Source: Clostridiales bacterium UBA4039 (GTDB lineage Bacteria; Bacillota; Clostridia; Lachnospirales; Vallitaleaceae). From it: a stretch of DNA of 64,000 nucleotides. Each line of letters opens with the position of its first letter. Within the stretch, counting starts at the first letter, position 1. The stretch spans positions 67,183 to 131,182 of the forward strand of contig DGAD01000016.1 of assembly GCA_002382805.1 (NCBI GenBank), written 5' to 3'. Shown piece by piece: positions 59,366-64,000 of the stretch. Made by a program: the position numbers and the translations under genes. The notes under the pieces were generated by a model. It made no database searches. It worked only from the letters and a program-made list of their open reading frames with translations, and was not told where the DNA came from.

Positions 59366-60798
59366 AAAAATATGATGTAATCATAGTAGGCGCAGGAGTG
59401 ATTGGATGTGCCATTGCAAGAGAGCTTAGCCGCTATCAATTACAGGTAGCGGTTTTAGAAAAAGAAAATGATGTGAGCTGTGGTGCATCTAAGGCCAATA
59501 GTGGGATTGTTCATGGAGGCTTTGATGCAAAAGCAGGAACAAATAAAGGATATTTTTCTCGCCGAGGCAATCGCATGTATGCAAAATTAAATGAAGAGCT
59601 GAACTTTGGGTACTTAGAGTGTGGATCTTTAGTTTTGGCTTATGATGATAAAGAGTATGAGACGCTGCTTCGCTTAAAGGAAAATGGAGAAAAAAACGGA
59701 GTCGATGATCTTCAGATTCTTGACCATGAAGCGGTTATTGCGATGGAACCACATGTGTCTACAAAGGTAAAATATGCCTTGTATTGTCCTTCATCAGGAG
59801 TGACATCACCCTATGAATTGACCATTGCTCTTTGTGACAATGCGATTGAAAATGGTGTGGATGTTTTTTTGAATACAGAGGTTACAGATATTACCCTGAA
59901 TCCATCAACGCAAGCAAGACCACGATTTGATGTGATAACAAGGGAAGAAGTTTATCAAGGCGACTATATTATCAATGCAGCCGGTGTGTTTAGTGACCGT
60001 ATTGCACAGATGGTTGGAATCACGGATTTTACAATTATTCCACGCAAAGGTGAATATATTTTATTGGATAAAAAGCAAGGGCATTTGGCAAAGCATGTTC
60101 TTTTTCAGACACCCACAGCAAAAGGCAAGGGAATCTTGGTCACACGGACATTTCACGGGAACTTGATGCTAGGACCTAATGCTCAAGAAGTTGCAACGCG
60201 TGATGCTATTGGTACGAATGAAGAGGTGCTAACTTATATTGTGGATACTGCTAGAAAGTCCATTCCTGATTTTGATATGCGGTTTATGTTGACATCGTTT
60301 GCCGGATTGCGTGCAACAAGTTCAACCCATGACTTTATTGTCGGACGTAGTCAAGTCGATGGATTTATACAAGCGGCAGGTATTGAATCGCCAGGACTAA
60401 CTTCTGCACCAGCGATTGCACAATTTGTTGCTAAAACATTAGAAGAGTCAGGCTTAGCTCTTGAAAAAAATCCGACGTTTAATCCGAATCGCCCGCCAAT
60501 TATTCAAAAACAGGACGAGGACATTATATGCTTGTGTGAACACGTGTCAAAAAAAGAGATTATCGATGCACTCAGTCGAGGATTATATATTGATCATATA
60601 GATGGTGTCAAACGACGAACACGTGCCACCATGGGGTCTTGTCAAGGACATCGTTGCAGGCAAAAAGTGGCAAAGATCATTGCTCAATATCATGGTATTG
60701 AGCAAGAGCAGGTAACGCTTCGAGGCAAGGAATCCTTTGAGCTTCCTCCAAGAGAAGACCGAATGTTTTGGAAAAAATTAAATCAAAGTGAGGATTAA
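59362..60798 (+). CDS. FAD-dependent oxidoreductase with C-terminal BFD-like [2Fe-2S] domain (GlpA/L2HGDH-like)
   Basis: The 478-aa protein has an N-terminal FAD site (DVIIVGAGVIGCAIA), a DAO fold (GASKANSGIVHGGFDA) and a C-terminal (Fe-S)-binding BFD-like domain (IICLCEHVSK and GSCQGHRCRQK). This is the layout of anaerobic glycerol-3-phosphate dehydrogenase-like and 2-hydroxyacid oxidase-like proteins. Their usual partner genes (a second FAD/NAD oxidoreductase and DUF1667) are absent here. Substrate unassigned; glycerol-3-phosphate or a hydroxyacid is possible. The start overlaps the mutY stop (ATGA). Confidence 0.87.
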   Translation: MKKYDVIIVGAGVIGCAIARELSRYQLQVAVLEKENDVSCGASKANSGIVHGGFDAKAGTNKGYFSRRGNRMYAKLNEELNFGYLECGSLVLAYDDKEYETLLRLKENGEKNGVDDLQILDHEAVIAMEPHVSTKVKYALYCPSSGVTSPYELTIALCDNAIENGVDVFLNTEVTDITLNPSTQARPRFDVITREEVYQGDYIINAAGVFSDRIAQMVGITDFTIIPRKGEYILLDKKQGHLAKHVLFQTPTAKGKGILVTRTFHGNLMLGPNAQEVATRDAIGTNEEVLTYIVDTARKSIPDFDMRFMLTSFAGLRATSSTHDFIVGRSQVDGFIQAAGIESPGLTSAPAIAQFVAKTLEESGLALEKNPTFNPNRPPIIQKQDEDIICLCEHVSKKEIIDALSRGLYIDHIDGVKRRTRATMGSCQGHRCRQKVAKIIAQYHGIEQEQVTLRGKESFELPPREDRMFWKKLNQSED

Positions 60799-60802
60799 CG
60801 AA

Positions 60803-61720
60803 ATGAAGACAAAAGTTGGACATCTCTTGGCTGCATTTGTTGCGTTTGTATGGGGCGTAACGTTTGTATCAAGTAAGATACTTCTAAAAGACTACACACC
60901 GATAGAAATTATGTATATGCGATTTGTGTTGGCATATATTGGCCTTTGGATTATCCATCCCAAGCACCATCCATATAAAAATTTTCGTGAAGAGCTGAAT
61001 TTTTTGATTGCAGGTATTACCGGTGTTTTCGGGTACTTTATGCTGGAAAACTCTGCAATGATATATACATCTGTTTCAAACACAGGGTTGATTTTAGCGG
61101 CGGCACCTTTATTTGTATCGATTATTTTGCATGTATTTAAACAAGATGAACGCTTTGAGCTTAAGATTCTCATCGGCTTTATTTTTGCTATGCTTGGTGT
61201 TGGAATCATTGTCTTTAATGGACAAGTGGTGTTGCAAGTCAATGGATTTGGTGATTTTTTAGCGATTATGGCGGCGATTATTTGGGGATTCTATTCGTTA
61301 TCCTTAAAGAAAATGGACCAAACACTATCGTCTATTATCTTAACACGTCGTACATTTTTTTATGGTATCCTATCGGCAACTCCTTTTGTGTTCACACGTG
61401 GACATGGCATCGATTTAATGCCCTTATTTGAAGGATATGGCTGGCTGCACCTTGTTTTTCTAGGTATTGTTGCATCAGGTATTTGTTATGTGTTTTGGAA
61501 TTTATCCATTCGCTATATCGGTGCTATTAAAGCCAGCAATTATATATATTTGATGCCGTTATATACAATGGCAGCATCAGCGATTGCGCTAAAAGAAGAC
61601 ATTACCCCATTGATGTATCTGGGATGTGGACTTATCTTATGCGGTGTATATGTTTCAGAGCGAGGAATGAAACCTTGGAATGCAAAAAAAAGTATAAAAG
61701 TGTTACCGGATTCAAAATAA
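60803..61720 (+). CDS. EamA/DMT superfamily transporter
   Basis: This 305-aa protein begins at ATG 60803 behind TGAGGA. It has ten membrane helices in two EamA repeats (LLAAFVAFVWGVTFVSSK and FLAIMAAIIWGFYSLSLKK). It is a probable metabolite exporter; substrate unknown. It follows the FAD enzyme by 4 bp and precedes the photolyase. Confidence 0.9.
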   Translation: MKTKVGHLLAAFVAFVWGVTFVSSKILLKDYTPIEIMYMRFVLAYIGLWIIHPKHHPYKNFREELNFLIAGITGVFGYFMLENSAMIYTSVSNTGLILAAAPLFVSIILHVFKQDERFELKILIGFIFAMLGVGIIVFNGQVVLQVNGFGDFLAIMAAIIWGFYSLSLKKMDQTLSSIILTRRTFFYGILSATPFVFTRGHGIDLMPLFEGYGWLHLVFLGIVASGICYVFWNLSIRYIGAIKASNYIYLMPLYTMAASAIALKEDITPLMYLGCGLILCGVYVSERGMKPWNAKKSIKVLPDSK

Positions 61721-61732
61721 GGAGGCGTGTTT

Positions 61733-63121
61733 ATGATTGAACAAGGGCGGATAGAAGTTCATTGTGTTAGCGAAAAGAAAAAAGATGCGGCATATGTATT
61801 ATATTGGATGCAGCAGTCACAGCGTGTTTCATATAATCATGCCCTTAATTATGCGATTGAACAGGCCAATGCATATGATGTTCCGCTTTTAGTGGTTTTT
61901 TGTATTACCCCGGACTATGTGGATGCTAATGCACGACACTATCAATTTATGCTGGAAGGCTTAAATGAAGTGGCAAGGCAACTTTCAAATCAACGCATTG
62001 GATTTGTGTTAGAAACAAGTCATCCGGTCAGTGGTATTCAAAAATATATGGAAAAGACAGAACTACTTGTAATGGATAAAGGCTATTTACACATACAACG
62101 AAAATGGAGGGAAGAAGTCCTACAAGCCGGTCGCAAGTGTAGAGATATTTCTGTTGTCGAAGTGGATACAGATTTAATTGTACCTGTTGAAAGCGCTTCG
62201 GATAAGGCAGAACATGCGGCAAGAACGATTCGACCCAAATTATGGCGCCAATATCCAAATTTTGATCATACACCAGGCAGCTATATAGTGAATAAACCTT
62301 GGGAGAATAGGTTGCTTCAAGGCTTAGGGATATGCAATCAAACTCAGTTATTAATGGAACAAGAGTATGACCAGTTGATGCAAAGCCTTGGAGTGGATTT
62401 TTCGATTGCACCTTCCAAGCTTTATCATGGAGGATATACGCAGGCAGTTCGCGTCATAGAAGATTTTTTTGAGAACCGATTAAATGCATATAAGGATCCA
62501 TCGCCAGTTGCAAGAAATACATCGCATATCGGTATGTATTTACACTTTGGACAGATAAGTTCCCTTGAAGTACTTAAACGCCTTTATGCTTATGTATCCA
62601 TTCAAAAACAAAAGAAGAATGCGTTGGATCAAGAATCTGTTGATGGGTTTATAGAGCAAATCTTTATTCGACGGGAGCTTGCATATAATTATGTGTTCTA
62701 TACTCAAGGCTATGATCAGTTTGAGACCATGACGGACCCTTGGGCATATCAGACAATGGCACAACATATCCATGATGCGCGAGAGTATATCTATACTTTA
62801 GATGAACTTATTGCGTGTCAAACCCATGATGTCTACTGGAATGATGCTATGCGTGAAATGGTTGAAACAGGTTATATGCATAACTATATGCGCATGTATT
62901 GGTGCAAAAAAATTCTTGAATGGTCCCCATCGTATGCACAAGCATATGCTAACGCTATATATTTAAATAACCGCTATTTTATTGATGGTCGGGACCCTAA
63001 TGGATATGCCGGAGTTGCTTGGTGCTTTGGAAAACATGATCATGGGTGGAAAGAACGTCCGGTTTTTGGTAAACTACGTTATATGAATGCCAATGGGCTA
63101 AAGCGTAAGTTTAAAATGTAA
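61733..63121 (+). CDS. phrB: Class II CPD photolyase (deoxyribodipyrimidine photo-lyase)
   Basis: The 462-aa protein starts at ATG 61733 after GGAGG. The N-terminal alpha/beta domain (YVLYWMQQSQRVSYNHAL) and C-terminal FAD domain (MRMYWCKKILEWSP, YLNNRYFIDGRDPNGYAGVAWCFGKHD quoted in part as FIDGRDPNGYAGVAWCFG) are those of class II photolyases. They reverse cyclobutane pyrimidine dimers using blue light. It groups with mutY and xth in a DNA-repair stretch. Confidence 0.94.
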   Translation: MIEQGRIEVHCVSEKKKDAAYVLYWMQQSQRVSYNHALNYAIEQANAYDVPLLVVFCITPDYVDANARHYQFMLEGLNEVARQLSNQRIGFVLETSHPVSGIQKYMEKTELLVMDKGYLHIQRKWREEVLQAGRKCRDISVVEVDTDLIVPVESASDKAEHAARTIRPKLWRQYPNFDHTPGSYIVNKPWENRLLQGLGICNQTQLLMEQEYDQLMQSLGVDFSIAPSKLYHGGYTQAVRVIEDFFENRLNAYKDPSPVARNTSHIGMYLHFGQISSLEVLKRLYAYVSIQKQKKNALDQESVDGFIEQIFIRRELAYNYVFYTQGYDQFETMTDPWAYQTMAQHIHDAREYIYTLDELIACQTHDVYWNDAMREMVETGYMHNYMRMYWCKKILEWSPSYAQAYANAIYLNNRYFIDGRDPNGYAGVAWCFGKHDHGWKERPVFGKLRYMNANGLKRKFKM

Positions 63122-63167
63122 TAGATACTAAGTGAATGAAGGATAGACAGATAAAAAAGGAGAGCTT

Positions 63168-63935
63168 ATGAACCAACAATTAAAACTTATATCATGGAAT
63201 GTTAATGGAATACGTGCAGCAGTAAAAAAAGGCTTTATGGATACGTTCCATAGCTTAGATGCAGATATGTTTTGTCTGCAAGAGACCAAGCTTCAAGAAG
63301 GCCAGATTGAATTAGAACTTGATGGATATTATCAATATTGGAATTATGCAGAAAAAAAAGGATATTCAGGAACAGCAATTTTTACTAAAATCAAGCCGTT
63401 AAATGTAACGTATGATTTAGGAATTGAACATCATGACAAGGAAGGACGCATTATAACGGCAGAATATTCGGAGTTTTATCTGGTCACTTGCTATACACCA
63501 AATTCCAAACGCGGTCTAGAACGCTTAGAGGATCGTATGGATTGGGAAGATGAAGTTAGAGCGTATTTGAAAGGTTTAAATGAAAAAAAACCTGTGGTAT
63601 ATTGTGGGGACCTTAACGTTGCCCATGAAGAAATTGACCTGAAAAATTGGAAGACCAATCGTATGAGCGCTGGATTTACTGATCAAGAGCGAGAAAAGAT
63701 GTCACAATTATTGGCGACGGGATTTGTCGATACATTTAGATATTTTTATCCGGAGGCAACCCAAATGTATAGCTGGTGGTCTTATATGGGTAAAGCGCGG
63801 GAAAATAATACAGGATGGAGAATTGACTATTTTATCACTTCCAAGGATTTTGAAAAAAATCTAGTTGATGCAAAGATACACATGGATGTATTTGGAAGCG
63901 ATCACTGTCCGGTAGAGCTTGAGATAAAATTATAG
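63168..63935 (+). CDS. xth: Exodeoxyribonuclease III (Xth/ExoA)
   Basis: This 255-aa protein starts at ATG 63168 after AAGGAG. It has the EEP-family motifs SWNVNGIRAA, LQETKLQEGQ (metal Glu), CGDLNVAHEEIDL and the C-terminal GSDHCPVELEI with catalytic Asp/His. It acts as an AP endonuclease and 3' repair exonuclease. It works on the same base-excision pathway as MutY upstream. Confidence 0.95.
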   Translation: MNQQLKLISWNVNGIRAAVKKGFMDTFHSLDADMFCLQETKLQEGQIELELDGYYQYWNYAEKKGYSGTAIFTKIKPLNVTYDLGIEHHDKEGRIITAEYSEFYLVTCYTPNSKRGLERLEDRMDWEDEVRAYLKGLNEKKPVVYCGDLNVAHEEIDLKNWKTNRMSAGFTDQEREKMSQLLATGFVDTFRYFYPEATQMYSWWSYMGKARENNTGWRIDYFITSKDFEKNLVDAKIHMDVFGSDHCPVELEIKL

Positions 63936-63954
63936 ATATAACTAGAGATAAAAA

Positions 63955-63985
63955 AACAGTACGGATAAGTAATATCCGTACTGTT
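63955..63985 (-). terminator. Hairpin at the right edge
   Basis: AACAGTACGGATA (63955-63967) pairs with TATCCGTACTGTT (63973-63985). The T-run lies on the minus-strand side, so it may terminate a leftward gene beyond the window as well as xth. Confidence 0.65.
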
Positions 63986-64000
63986 CAGACTGTAGACAAA

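Noticed and set aside
1..64000. CRISPR array, insertion sequence or rRNA operon
   Set aside because: No regularly spaced repeats, transposase with terminal inverted repeats or rRNA sequence was recognised anywhere in the window.

Overview
The window is AT-rich DNA with dense operons, strong AGGAGG-type ribosome binding sites and TTG/GTG starts. It carries Clostridia-type functions: an agr-type cyclic-peptide quorum system, ECF transporters, CsoR-controlled copper export, two methyl-accepting chemotaxis proteins and an HD-GYP phosphodiesterase. Together these point to a motile, probably anaerobic Firmicute of the class Clostridia. I cannot name the species.

Layout. 1-7.1 kb: TetR regulator (cut by the left edge) divergent from an RND efflux pair, then an RDD membrane protein and an extended SDR. 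7.2-16.3 kb: an ascorbate-type (ula) PTS operon with a beta-propeller-like protein, EIIC, EIIA, UlaG, EIIB, UlaE, UlaF, a SorC-family regulator and a dedicated Enzyme I; ulaD is missing. 16.4-19.3 kb: an ECF transporter (S, T and fused double ATPase). 19.3-22.3 kb: a rearranged agr locus (agrC and agrA on minus, a 47-aa agrD on plus, agrB on minus). 22.3-23.5 kb: MarR and WrbA sharing a palindromic operator. 23.5-28.2 kb: a minus-strand operon of UbiD, UbiA, UbiX and two ABC-transporter subunits, possibly for quinone-precursor uptake and prenylation. 28.4-32.5 kb: chemotaxis receptor, orphan solute-binding lipoprotein, LDH-like dehydrogenase and tRNA-Val.

32.5-41.15 kb: the most remarkable region, an integrated filamentous phage (inovirus) of about 8.6 kb. 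It is flanked by a 48-bp direct repeat of the tRNA-Val 3' half. It encodes a tyrosine integrase, an HUH rolling-circle Rep, a Zot/pI assembly ATPase, an adsorption-protein candidate, a 55-aa major coat protein, small membrane proteins, a candidate ssDNA-binding protein and an XRE repressor with three spaced operators. A LexA-box-flanked promoter drives a 45-aa unknown protein from the right end.

41.2-64 kb: host genes. These include DUF4003, a HAD phosphatase, an HD-GYP/solute-binding/chemotaxis signalling group, a YyaL-type thioredoxin-domain protein, a MerR-controlled alcohol dehydrogenase, Hsp33, a CopA with a C-terminal CopZ-like domain followed by CsoR, an approximately 395-nt orphan structured RNA, MutY, an FAD oxidoreductase, a DMT transporter, a class II photolyase and exonuclease III.

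Regulation is unusually readable here. Promoter and operator pairs can be seen for marR, the SorC regulon, AgrA, MerR, CsoR, the phage repressor and LexA. Two genes (marR, mutY) have a start codon exactly where transcription should begin and may be leaderless.
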